Assembly: GCF_048771995.1 (NCBI RefSeq)
Contig: NC_133024.1
Span: 40,137,501-40,201,500, forward strand
Length of the DNA: 64,000 bases
Direction of reading: 5' to 3'
Origin: Taeniopygia guttata
Taxonomy: Eukaryota; Chordata; Aves; Passeriformes; Estrildidae
The position numbers and the translations under genes are program-made. Of the stretch, positions 10,816-23,800 are shown piece by piece (positions within the stretch are counted from its first letter, which is position 1; each line of letters starts with the position of its first letter). The notes below the pieces were generated by a model that had not been told where the DNA came from, searched no databases, and saw only the letters and a list, made by a program, of their open reading frames with translations.

Positions 10816-13800
10816 AAGAGTTGCACTACAGCCCATATGAAGAAAAAAATACATATATATAAAAGGAAACTTCAGAAATGTAACAAGGTACTCCTTACAA
10901 ATAATTCATAGCAACCAATGCACTGTTCTTGGCAAGCGTTGCTGATTGAAATGCCAGGGCTCTAAAAAGCTCTTTATTAAGGTGTAACAAACTGTGAAAG
11001 TCAATTTTTGGAACAGCAACTGTAACTGCAACAATACAAAGTTGTTGCTAAAAGAATTGGATGAATGTGAATGCTGTAATAAGCACATGTCAGGGGCCAG
11101 GAGCAGACAAAAAGCAATTTAAGAATAAAAACAGTCATAAAATATTCAAGGAGGCAAGAGGATTAGCACTGAAAGCAAGTATCATTAATTATGATTTCTA
11201 AAGCAGAAAAAATTGCTGATAGGCCAAACATCAATTAATAGTAATTGCTCTGAGACAGATTTTAAACACATTACATGAAAATGGTAGTTGTATAAGGCTA
11301 CACAGTAAGAGATGACACAAAGCTGAGATCAAAAGTTTATTTCACTATTGCTTACAAACTTATTCTGAAAAAAACAGCTCAATAATGGGTTACTTTTGTC
11401 AAGATATATAAAGAAAAAGGGACAAACATTTTAAGAAATAAAAATAGTAGATTATTGATTAAATTGTGGCTACCATCAGGCTGACAGAACAGCATTCTTC
11501 TGACACAGTCACACCAAAATATTCATGAGTTTCAAAAAACCATATTTTTCTAGACACTTGAAAGAAAAATAAATCTTTCCCTCGGAATATCTGAAGATGT
11601 TCATTTATGTGCAATATTATGAAATATCTAATAAAAAAAACATACAGTGATAAAAATGTATAGAAAGCACGAAGAGTTTGCAAGGAAACCAAAGAATCAT
11701 CTGGGGAGCTATAGCATATGGATTTTAAGAACACACCATTACCATGATATTTTCTGATATTATTATATATCACAACAGTTGTCAATAGTGTTCTGAACAA
11801 GAAGATCTAAAATGTACATTACAGAAGACAACCAAGCATCTTTTACTTTTTTTCTTTTTAACTTAATGTTTCAACATAATGCCAAGTGCTGTCAAGAACG
11901 TATCTTTCCTGACTGATATTACCACTCATTTCATTTTAAGGAAAAATCTACTTAGACACAACCACAGCATTGGTCGCAACACAGGAAGTGCGCAGAAGAT
12001 GTTATTGTAGGTAATAAAATAGATCTGAGAAGTAAAAGTTCAACTAACATGCAAGCAAGGAACAAAAATAGTAAACCATCCCAAAACAAAATTAAAAGAG
12101 AATTTCTTCAAATCAAAACACCACATATCCTTAGAAGACAGGGAATGTGAAAATTAAGTTAATTTACCTATTTTGGCTGTAATATGCAATCATGTAGGGA
12201 CATCAACAAGGAAATAATATTAAATCTATAAAATAGAATATTAATATCAGTTTTGCTTAAAAAATCTTAAAGAGCAGACCCTGCATCTTCAATTCAAATT
12301 CTGTTTTTGCTACTGGAATGTAGATTTAAAAGCTGAAAATCTTCCAGAAGAATAAACAGTTACTTAAAAGCCTCTGAAACAAAATACTTGAAAAAATTTG
12401 TGCACATAAATCTAAAAAATTAAGAAATTTCCCAGACAACTTCACCTCATTCTAAAATTCAAAGAAAAAAAAAACATGAGGAAAACAGCTAAAACAAAAT
12501 CATCTTCTGTGACAGGTGTTGGATAATGCTGAAGTGTTGGAAATTTCAGGCAGAGTGACTTGAACTGCATTAATAACCACAGAGGTCATTCAAGACATTA
12601 CAGTTTTCCTTCTGCCCATGTTACTTCTGGTGTTCTGGGGAAAAAAAAAATTATGTTGTTCTGCAATTAGTTAATAGGATACACAGATTTTTCTCCTTGC
12701 AGCTCATTAAGTTCACCATGACTTTAACTTTTCAGCATTGCTAATCCAGAATTTAATATGAAGCAATTGATTTTTTAGTTAGCACGAGTTTGTTAAACTG
12801 AGGGGAGTCATTATCTCCTTCCTGTTCTCTATCTATTAAAAAGTCCAGCTCTGTTTCTAAATAGAGTGTGAACTACACAGAAAGCATCAACATCATTCTC
12901 AAGTAGTGACAGGTAGTGTGGAAAGCGATCCATTCATTTTGACATCAAGGTTTAAATCTCAACTAGTCTTGGCAGGCTCCTTCTGCAGGCCACTGAAAGA
13001 AGCAGGCACTTCCAGAGGGTGATTGACACTGCAATGTAAGTCGCTTCTCTCCAGTCTCCACAGACCACATGAGACATCCTCTGAAAGTATCTATTAGTTT
13101 TCATTGACTGCAAAAGCAGCTTGGGTGACAAGTACAGACTTAAACATAATCTTTCACATATTTAAGGCTGGCTGAGGTAGATCTCTGCACTTCTAGCACT
13201 GAAGACCTCTAAATATTATGCTTGGAATTGGATGGATTAATGGATGTTTGAAGCTGTCTCAACACAAATATAGAAATCCAGATCAAGTCTAATTGAACAA
13301 AAACCTCAGACTGTATAGATTTATAGTCTAAATATATTTTCAGCATATGCCTTTTTCATTCCTTTTTTTTAATTTGATCTTGAATGTTATCAGCTCTTTT
13401 TTCCCATGAAGCCAAGTACAAGCATAGAAGACTATCACCTTTTAACATCTTCTGCTCTTTGTAATGCCACTCTGTTTTCAACTGTATTTTAGTACTACTC
13501 ATGCCTCCTAAAAAGTATTAATGCAAAATAATTAGTATTAGTTATGAAATGTTTATTTCTCCTATCCTCTACCCAGGAAATCTCTATAAGGCATGCACAA
13601 TTGTTTCATTTGGGTATGTTTTCTCATGCTGTAATATAGTATCACTACAATACAGCAATTTCCTAAGGAAGAAAAAAAGAACATCCAGTCCTGTTTTCAC
13701 TATATGGAGCTTTTAGAAAGATTCTTTTTTATAGATCAAATATATAAAGAGTACTTCAGAAATGAAAAGGAAAAATATTTTTTTGTTTATGTACTATATA

Positions 13801-14196
13801 GAGCATAAAGGGAAGAAAAAAGAAAGCATTCATTCTTTCCACATCAAATGCAGAGAAACATTTGGACTACTTACCATTGGCCTAGTTTTCATCTTTGAGT
13901 TTATGCAGCACAATACAGAACTCTGTGCAGATATATCACAAGTTGATGAATTTTACTTGCAGTGAGTAGTATGGAAAATATCAAAGCATTAATGTGCTGC
14001 ACTGACCTCTTGCTTCTGCATGAGTGAAACAATGGAGGGAGAGAACATGATATGAGTTATTTCTATACAATAAAGAACAACATCTTATGCCCACGCAAAT
14101 TTTAATGAGAATTCAGACAATACAGTTTAGAAGGAGCCTCACAGTATCAGAAGTCCTGGCGAGAGGCTCTCATCATGGTACAAACTGTGATGATAC

Positions 14197-14226
14197 ATAG
14201 ATAGATAGATAGATTAGATAGATAGA
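14197..14226. repeat. (GATA)n microsatellite, interrupted
   Basis: About seven ATAG/GATA units with one interruption (gatta) near 14213. Each unit also contains a GATA-factor core, but simple repeats of this type arise commonly without function. Confidence 0.92.
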
Positions 14227-15726
14227 AAAACTGTATGTGTTTTTATTGAAGAAACAGCTAATGGAATTCACTTCACAAATGGAAGTGCATCTTCACAGTG
14301 TTCAGACACACTTTCTGAAATACAAAATGTTCACAGAACTGTCACTTTTGCATAAAAATGCTTATTTATTAAATATCCCATTAACTCTCTATTATATGTT
14401 CATACACACTGTTTTTCATGAATTATCACAATTTTTCTTCTGATGTTTTGCTATTGGAGGGCAAAGAAGGAGCTTCCATTTCTGCAATGTTAAAAGCCAG
14501 GAAAAAATATGCAATAAACAGCTCTAAGTGCATTTCCCCCTGCATTTTAGCTGTTCCCTCTGACTTGTTCCTTTTCTCTTTCTTTTGAAATGTAAAATAA
14601 TGTAATTGCATTCATGTCACAGGAGCTATACCAGACTTGGTGATATATGATGTGTTTTACCAGCTCTGCAATACCAATTTATTAGCAGTCTTTAACCTTA
14701 CAAGTCACCATGTATTTGAATAGATGATTTAAGAACACTTCGGTTTATTTACCCAACAAATTGCTTGTGGACTTAATAAGGAATTCAAGCAGTTTCCCTG
14801 GGGTTTCCAGTTGAGAACTTGTTTTCACCTGTTTTCCCTGAAACAGAGGAAAAGAAAATTCTCTTGAAGTTCAGAGGTATCAACACATACATACTCAATT
14901 CCACTATGCAACTTACCTAATAAAATATCATTAGGGAGTGGTGCAGAGGCCCTGACTGTTCCACCACCGGGCAAGGAGAGAAGGATCATGTACATGCAGG
15001 ACCAGCACAGCCCTCGGGCCAGTGCTGCACAGAATTTGTCTGCAGGACAAACAGAACCAGCTGGTTTTAACAGAGGAGCCTGTGGCAGCTCCTACTTCAT
15101 ACTGGTAGCTGCACTCCCTGCCTGGCCTTGCTTTCATCCAACTGTGCAGCTGCAAGCCCCACACAAACATGTCTCCTGTCTGAGAGCAGAAATTATGGAT
15201 AGAGTTCTTTCCATGTAAGAAAACAAGGATACAAAGGGGAGGGTGTGTTCTATGGATGAGGTCTGCACAGTGTGCTGCACAGGGGCAGAAGAGCCACTCA
15301 GTGCTACGGCACCTAAGGGGACATAGAGATTACCTACGCTCTGCTCTTTCTGTAGTTCTGACTCTGACAAATACATTTTTTATTGATACCTTATAGAGCA
15401 TAAGTGGCTTTCTTATTGCAGTTATGATGGGCTAGCAAGCATCTCCAGGTACAAACCATTTATTTTGACTTGAAGATATACTTCCTCATCTCCATATGCG
15501 AAACTTACTTTGCTAATACAAAGGTTAAAATTAATACAAATGCCTCATTTGCTAATTAAATGTCCATCATAAAATTTCACCTTGAAATAAATGAAAATTA
15601 TATTAAATTGAGGAGATCAAGACCAGAATTGGACACAGCTTTCTCTTGTCTGTATTTTAAAAATTAAATAAATAACCATGTAAGAGAAAGACTCAGAACC
15701 AAGGGAAATAAAGATGACATACCTAG

Positions 15727-15750
15727 AACTCCAAGTTTAACTCCAAGTTT
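15727..15750. repeat. 12-nt unit tandemly doubled
   Basis: aactccaagttt occurs twice back to back without mismatch (15727-15738, 15739-15750). It is a small duplication only about 215 bp before the TAATTA-rich doubled 19-mer. Confidence 0.9.
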
Positions 15751-15965
15751 ATTTAAATCAGTGGAATTAATACAAGTCTTCAAAGCCTTTCTTTACTTTG
15801 AATGAAAATAGCACACAAAAAGCATTCCAGTAAAGGAAAACATATAACCTTCCTGATTATTGTCATGTGCAAATCCTTGAGAAGGGATGGCCTCTAAACC
15901 CACATCCATAAATTTGAAAGCTACATCCATAAAATCAAAGAAAAACACTTTTCATCTTCAAAAGA

Positions 15966-16003
15966 CCTAATTAGCATAATTAGTCCTAATTAGCATAATT
16001 AGT
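15966..16003. repeat. 19-nt unit tandemly doubled, four TAATTA cores
   Basis: cctaattagcataattagt occurs twice without mismatch (15966-15984, 15985-16003). Inside each unit CTAATTA and TAATTAG form an inverted pair separated by gca, so the 38 bp hold four copies of TAATTA, the core bound by many homeodomain proteins. AT-rich DNA yields TAATTA often by chance. The exact doubling and regular spacing are what set this apart. Confidence 0.85.
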
Positions 16004-18189
16004 AAATGAAATAATTTATAGGTGAAAAAAACTTGTCATCCTCCCCCAGTTTGACAGGGAACAAGGGAGGAACAATAGGACCCCACAAAAAGTTTCTATT
16101 GGCAGTTTTATTTTGTTTGTGTTCAGCGCAAATTTGCTTGTTGAGATCTTTAAAGAACGATAGAACACAGTGAAAGTGGTCCACAGAAATGCTTCTATAT
16201 TTATTTTTGGTAGAGGCAGTATGTCCTTTTTGTAACTTGTGGTAGAGGAATGCACAGTCTAGAGATCTGCTTTGTTTTTTCTTTTGCCTATTTGCATAGT
16301 GTGTAGAGTATCCCTTAGCAGAAAGACCTGCCATTAGTTTTACAATTGAAGCAAGGGATATATTCCTGATGAAAGAAAACCATTACAAAACAAAGATTAT
16401 GAAGGGGAGGGTGGAACAACTGCAGTAAGTCTCCTGCTGTCTCCCTTTTCTAACCTTCTAAGGGATATTTCTAGCTGGGGCTGGGTGTACTTTAAGTGCA
16501 AAGAACCATGCAGAGGAAAGACAAGGAAAGTTCATCTTTTCTGTTAAAGGGAGTAATACAATTGTAACTAGCTGCTTATACTGGCGCAGTGCCCAGCATG
16601 ATTAATGATGCTTTCAAAATGGTTTTAAAGAACCACTTAAACTTGCTCTTATGAATTTCAAGTGTGTCAGTTTTCCAGTGCTTGGTCTGTTTATTTGACT
16701 GCCCCGTTGCTCCGAGCAAACCATCAGGCTAAGACAGAGGAATTTTCATTTTATTAGCTTGTATGCTGTTAGATGGAAAAAAATTCTGCAAAAACTTATA
16801 GATAAAGGGAAAATATGAACCTTACACTCTGAAATTAGTCTCAGTAGTGATAAAATATGTTTTATTTGGTTCTGATTATAAGTTATGTTGATCAACATGT
16901 TCCTGGTGTACACAAAGTCTATGAGTGAAACTTCCTTCCCTGTTTTCCTGATGTACAGGAAAAACTGGAAATTGTGGAAAGGTGGGCCAACCAGGAATTA
17001 AATCAGTGCATGTGCTTTCGTTTCAGTGTGAATTGATCCATACTTTGAAAAAACAAGACTGTAGTATTTAGCTTAATTCAGAATCTTCTGTAACTGGTGT
17101 GGTGCAGAGCATTGACAGTCCCTACAGAAATTACAATTTGAAAGAAGGCAAAATTGTTTCAAATTATTAATTCTGCACACAAAGAGGAGGCAGATAAAAG
17201 CATGCTATACATTTTAATTTACATCTTTCAAAAGACAATTTGCCCTGTGCCTAGGATGACATTAGCATCAGAGGAACTTTCCACTTCTACATCTACCCAG
17301 CTTTGCCCAATATATACAATACTGACTACAACACTGCTCGGAGCCCCAGAGGGAAATCAATTTTTTTTTGTAAACTGTTTTAGTTTCAGTGTATTGAAAA
17401 TGTTCCCAAGTATATCTGAGATGCACAAATTTTATTTTAAATTGAGAAGCAAGCTTGTTCTTGGTCTGTATTTCCACAATTCTTGATCATTAAAATAGTA
17501 ATTTTCCTACCAGTTCTTTCGATAATATAGGAGAGAGACCTGATAAATTCTTATTTATTTCAGACTGGGATGCAGAGATCATGCCATGCAATAAGTATAT
17601 TTCAAAGAGAAAAAGAGAGAAAAAAAGAAAATAATAAAATAATTGCAGTTATAGCTCTCCATAAAATTTCCTGACTTTAATTTAGTAAAATAATTTTCTA
17701 GTAGAAAAATGAAAATATTTTATTACCAATACTTTGTACATATAATTCAAGAAATAATTTCAAATGAAAACACTAAATATTATTGTGCCATAATGTTCTT
17801 AATGGACACCTCCACTTTTTCTTTTTTCTTAATATTTCAAAATTTTCACTTCTAACAAAAAAATTCTAATCTTCATAAGACCTAGGTACATTGTTACAGG
17901 AAAATAATTACCTGGAAATATTCAACAAGCTTAGCTGTATTAGAAATACTATTTAGCAGAGGCATAGTGTAGTTTGAGCAACGTGTTCCATTGAGCTCCC
18001 TAAACGATCAAAACAGAGGATATATATGCTGGCAGAGAACATTTATCACTCATTAACCGCTAATTAGCAAATTCTTTAATTTGCTCCAGTTCTGCTGGGA
18101 TTTATCTAGAGAATTTATATTGAAAGAAAATCTTGTTTGGCTGATTTGTATTCCAAAGTTTTGGAAGCAATAACTTGCTGTTTCTTGGT

Positions 18190-18219
18190 GGGGGAGGGGA
18201 AAGGAAAAGAAAAGAAAAA
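18190..18219 (+). repeat. 30-nt uninterrupted purine tract
   Basis: A run of G then A-rich purines, followed after one T by seven more A. It could adopt triplex DNA but is also ordinary low-complexity sequence. Confidence 0.85.
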
Positions 18220-18330
18220 TAAAAAAATAGATGACAGATAATATTTTTTAACTGACAGTGAAATATCCACTAATCTACTAACATATTTATGTCAGATATT
18301 CCAGCATCGGAGAGAGGAAAACAACAACTC

Positions 18331-18352
18331 CACCCCCCCACCACCACCACCC
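18331..18352. repeat. C-rich (CCA)n tract
   Basis: Seven consecutive C followed by four CCA-type units. Low-complexity sequence. Confidence 0.85.
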
Positions 18353-19979
18353 TTCCAGCAAAGAAAGGATTACAAATGGACAGAATTAAGCCCAGTATTT
18401 TATTAGCAAATTGGCATATAAAAATGAAGCCATAAATGAGGAAAGCAAAAAAAATCTTGGCTTCATCACAGAAAAAAATAAACCAAAATAAAATCTAATT
18501 TTAAGGGAGAAAAACTCAGTACTAATAACAGACCCGTGGAAAACAATAAGTCAGAGGTCTTTCATATGTAAGGTCTTTCCTCAGGCATAGAAATTGAGAG
18601 GAAAAGTGCAGAAACATAAAAAAGTGAAACAACATATCAAAGTATTGATCCCTTGTACTTTCACTGAGAACACAAGCTGAATTCCTCCCTAAAGATCTTG
18701 CTTTGGGAAGGAAGCGTTAACTTTCTTTGCAACATGAAGGATTTGGGAAAAAAGGGCACTATTTCTGAAAATATGAACTTTGCAAGATGAATCCAAGAAT
18801 ACATTTTCTAAAAGCAGTAATGACCATAAACTCACTACCAGCTGCACAGCTTATAAATCAAATTGAAAATTAGATGTCTAGGTCTCCAAACTGGCAAAAG
18901 ACAGATGCAATGGAAGAACTATATATTGCTTTTAGGCTTCCAGTGGAGAATGTATATCCAAGGGAAGAGAACCAATTCTGAAAGAAAAAAAATAAGCAAT
19001 GATAAAAACATTTTATTAGATGTGTTACATAAGGATGAGGCAGGATTCCAATGTATAAAGCAAAAATATATATTACATCAGAAATTAAAGAATATTTAGG
19101 AAATAAATTAGCTGCCAATAATAGATGAAATCCATTAAAGAAAAAAAGTGGGTTTCCCTTTCCACAGACAAACACTACTGAAATAATAGGGAGGATTTCC
19201 TACCTTTACAGTCCTTGTTTTTTAAAGTTCAAACACACAAAAAAGTTTTTAAAGTATTAATAGATCTTTTTTTTTAAAAGACAGGGACTTGCTAAACAAG
19301 TCCATGTGGCAGATATTAATATGAAAGCTCTCAGTTAAAAATAAAGAGCGCAAAAGATCATGACAGCAATTGGTTGGAGCTTTTCCTGTGCAGCACAAGA
19401 GGCTGTGACCATCACAGGGATTTTATGCATCTCAGTAAGGCATATCTCATCTATGAAACATCTCCTGATGACATATTGACTGGGCAGTATTTTAGCATAA
19501 TCTATTATTGAAATATAGAAGTTCTAAAGTCATTTGAACAGGAGGACTGGGTCTGCAAGCACAGAGTAGTTCCTCTCTTTTCCTGGATTGGAGTCCTAGT
19601 TAAGGAAGGTTCTAAAATATTCACCACTTCAAGTGAAAATAGAACTTTAACTTTGAAAATAAAATATATATATATGAGACAAGATAAAGAAAAAATTTTA
19701 ATGTGGGAGATAAAGTGGTAAAATCAATTATTTTAAGCTACACAAAAAAATCATTCTTAGTCTTACCATTATTTATGTGATGCCTATGCTTCCTTCAGTG
19801 AAAACAGGCAATATTATCTTCCTTAGAAAGAGTATTTCTGAGGATAAAATACTAGCACCTTCTTAAAACCATACACATTGAAGAAAAATATTACATGGTT
19901 CATATAAACATTTAGAAGGAATTTCAGTATTCCCCTTTCTTTAGAGAAGGTGCAAGATGAGCTGGATTTACACAAGGTT

Positions 19980-20800
19980 TTGGTAGTGGGGGAACTGCAG
20001 GGGTGGCACCTGTGAAGAGACAGCAGAAGATGCCCAAAGATGTCTGATAGAGCCAATTCCAGCTAACTCAACATCCTTCCAGTGATGTTGGTGGCAACCC
20101 TGTGACAACATATTTAAGAAAGGGTAAAAACTGCTGTGCAGGAGCTGGGATAACAGGAGTGAGCAACTGTGAGAAGAACACCCTGCAGACACCAAGGTCA
20201 GTGGAGAAGGAGAGGCAGGAGGTGCTGGACCTGAGATTCCCCAGCAGCCCATGGTGCAGCCCACGGTGAGGCAGCTGTGGCCTAGCAGCCCAGGGAGGTC
20301 CACCTGCATCCCAGGAAAACACCATGCCGAGAACATTGATGTACCTGAAGAAAGTTGCAACCTGTGGAGAGAAGCCCACACAGGAGCAGTTTTTCTGGCA
20401 GGAGCTGTGGCTCATGGTGGACCCACACTCAAGCAGTCCACTTGTGAAGAACTGCAACCCAGAGACAAGATTCATGACAGAGCAGTTCTTGAAGAACTCC
20501 AGACCACGTGAAGCACCCAGGCTGAAGAAACTTGTGAAGGACTGTTATCGTATGGAACTGACCCAGTGCTGCAGCAAAGCAAGATTGTGAGGAGGAATGA
20601 GCAGCAGCAATGAAGTATTAGAAACTGGCCACAATCCCGTTTCCCATCCCCTCTGCTGCTCAGAGAGGAGGAGGTGAAAAAATTGCTACCTGGAGTAAAG
20701 TTGAAGCTTGGGAGAAGGGAGGGGTTAAGGAAAGGTATGCTTAGTTTTGTCTTTTATTCCCACTATCCTACCTAAACTTTAACTTGCAATGATTTAAAGA
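19980..20800 (+). mobile_element. probable avian ERV/LTR-type interspersed repeat, degenerate
   Basis: This block is far richer in G+C than its flanks, which change abruptly near 19980 and 20800. Its 3' half resembles, block by block, a high-copy avian repeat I recognise only approximately: 'cttgtgaaggactg' near 20530, 'actggccacaatcccgtttcccatcccctctgctgctcagagaggaggaggt' near 20623-20674, then 'gaagcttgggagaagggaggggtt' and a T-rich end near 20703-20760. I believe the family is an endogenous-retrovirus LTR, but the terminal TG...CA ends and a target-site duplication were not located, so the class is uncertain. Open frames on both strands (up to 137 codons on -) show no viral or host protein that I recognise. 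Nothing intact is present. Confidence 0.5.
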
Positions 20801-23800
20801 TGAACAAAAGATGTCCTGGTAGCCACTGTAATATCACTGTAAATACCACAATATCAGATGTTTTGTAAATATCAGACATCAGGCCAAAAGGTATATTCCT
20901 TATTCAGAATGGCTAAGGTGTTTTGGGTTTTTTTTCTAATTATTTTTACAAGACAACTGAATCTATCATCCTATCATCCTGAATCCATCATCCATCAAGA
21001 CACTATGATCCTGTCAAAATGCCAGATACTACCTATCATAAGTTTGCCACTTCTTACTTTCTTATCAGAAGAAAAACAGTCATTGTGAGGTATAGGGTAG
21101 ACTGAGGGCTGTTATAAAAATAATAAAAGGGGGGAAAAATTACTGAAAATAACCTCAAGGCATTTTAAAACTGTTCCTGTCCAATAAATTTGACATGTGC
21201 CTTTGCATCTTTCTTCCCTGCAGGTTGTTCTGTTTCAGCTGTGGAGAGAGATTTAATTTTCCTCCTTGCTTGCTTTGTAAAAATGATTGTTTTTCCTGTA
21301 TTTTTCTAACATGAAGTAGCATATTTTAATAAACAAGATAACAAACGGTATTGTAACATGTTAAGACAATCATATTTTTTAACAGAGATTTCAAAATTTA
21401 GGAAAAGGCAAGGCAAGTACTTTGGACAGGAAATCCTGCTAGTTTCACAAAGGCCCTACTACATCACTGGGTCTGGCTTGTTTAATAAGTATAACTTGGA
21501 CAGCACTCTTTGTTCAGTTGTGCTATTATTTTTCAATTAAACTCTGGCACTTAATTGTGACTACTTTTATGTGAAATAGATTGAAATTTTCAGATGGATT
21601 ATCAACATATGTTGCACAATTCCAGTTAAACTAACAAAGTGCAGTACACTACAATTTTAACTCTGTTTAATTAAAATGTCTTTTTTACTAATCCATGTCC
21701 ATCTGGACAAAAAAAAACTGTTTCTGAACCTAAGAGAGATAAGTCAGAAACCCATATGTAAAACTCTGCGAGTCAGTTAATTTGCTGCACAAAGAAAACA
21801 TATAATATATGTAAAGCATGTAATACATACAGAATTTCTAATATATTTCATTGTAATTAGAAAGAATTAATTGCTCCAAATTACAAACCTATTTTCATGT
21901 ACCCACATGCCAAAGTTTTGGTTGCTTTTTTTCCTGTTAAAAAATATATTTAAGCTGCAGAAAAAGGAAAAACCCCAGGTTCCAAGCAAGTATATACTAG
22001 TCCAGGCCTTGTATCTGAAGAGATTTGAGATAAGTCACTTGATCTTAAAGAAAGACAATACAAATAGTAACAGTGTTTCTTGTAGAATCTTGTTAAGTAG
22101 TTCAAACAGATTTCACACACCAACTTATACAAAACAGAGAGTTCCAATTTTGATTAGTATATTGAGGCAATATAAAGCAGTAATGTGTGGAGGCTTGTGT
22201 CCTATACTGACAGCACTGGATAAGGTTACCACAAAACATACTAGTGACAAGCTGACATTATTAGACTAACAGTTCAATAACATCATAAGGATTTACATGC
22301 AATCAAAATATTTTACAGCTGCCAATGCAAAGATAAATCCCAAGCAGGATAACTCCTAATTTACCTTTTACTAAGCAGGATACCATCCCTATAGGTATAT
22401 TTCAGAGCCACAATTAACTGACCTGATCACATAACTGTTCTTTAATCTCTGGGGCCATTTATCCATCAGATTATGTTTAGCAACAGAAAGTAATTGAGAT
22501 CTCCCCCTCTAACTTATACATTATCATCACATTGGGTAGGGAAAAGAAGCTCTGACAGATCAGGGAATATCAGTGATGAAATTCTCTACCCTCCCTCAGC
22601 TCCAATTTTATGCAAAAAACGTGGCTTTTCCTGGTTCCGCAATTTTAGAATATCAATATATTAGATTTTATCTTTTTTTCCCCCAAATACTTCTTAGTTT
22701 TTGTAACATAATGCTGTTTGTATCCAGAAGTGGAGAAAAAAAGAGATTATGTCAATAAAAATTGGTTTAATCCCAGTACAAGGGGATTCTTTAGAAACTT
22801 ATCTAACTTGAAATTTTTTTCCTTTTAAATTGTTCCATATTACACACTCTTAAGCTTCAAATAACTTTAATAAGACATTCCTTCAAAATTTAGATGCTCT
22901 GCTGGATGATGTAAATCGTGTATCAGTTCTGCCAACCTTTTAACACTCTTGCTTCCCTGGCTGCTGCCAGTGCCCAGCAGAGGGCATTTTAGGACTGAGC
23001 TATGTGAATACAAAATGAAGAGACCGAAATTTCTATCTACCAGTTTGCTCACATTGCAGAAATACAGGTTTGAGAAGATTAATAAATATTTGAGTATAAA
23101 CTGCAGTTTTTTCCACACAAATATCAGATATTTAAATATTTAAATAAACTGCCACATGTGATTTTTATTTTATTAAGAGTTTTGTTTTCAAACTTGCACT
23201 TGTTTATACTGCATACACTGACGTACTGTAAAACTGCAATAGATGGCTAACTGTATGGGCACATTAAAACTTTAGGTAAAAATACACTTAAAAAGAAGGG
23301 GGAAGAAGCTGCACAGAAGTCAATGGCTGAAATATTTCATTTTAGAGAGCAAAATTCTTATTGCAGCAATACTACTATTTAACTACATGTTTAATTACAT
23401 TATATAAATAAACTCACAATTTAAGTATCAGGTTAAAGCTAGCTTTATGTTTTGGCTGATTAAAACCACATCATAAGTTTATAACAGAGTTCTTTAATAA
23501 AACTTTCACTTTCAGATGTGGTTCTTCAAAATTACCTGAAAATCTGAATTGAATATTATAATGTTTAATTGCCAAGTTCCTACAAGTTAGCACAAATTGG
23601 AACAAGTGCTAAAAGTGCAGCCTGACTGGATAGCTTCAAAAGATGCATACAAAAATCTGTTTCCCTAAGTACATGCTCAGTTACACCAGCTGGGCTTCTC
23701 AGACAGATTTTCAGTTCCATGCCTTGATTTCAGGGCATAGTTCCACTTACGGTGATTGTGCAACTCCATCCAGCCTGGCTGGAGTCTCAGGCTACAGCCT

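Larger units (their letters stand above)
10816..19979. other. intergenic DNA, no gene seen
   Basis: No protein exon, tRNA or rRNA was recognised. Open frames of up to 113 codons (for example 11459-11800 on the - strand) look like AT-rich chance frames. The + strand is often A-rich (about 12061-12120 contains 35 A and 11 T). A stretch around 14930-15330 is richer in G+C and has open frames on both strands; it may be an old unclassified repeat. Small tandem repeats and low-complexity tracts are listed separately. Confidence 0.7.

Noticed and set aside
20251-20590. Possible small coding gene (86-88 codons) on the + strand
   Set aside because: It lies within a degenerate interspersed repeat with competing frames on both strands, and there is no recognisable protein.
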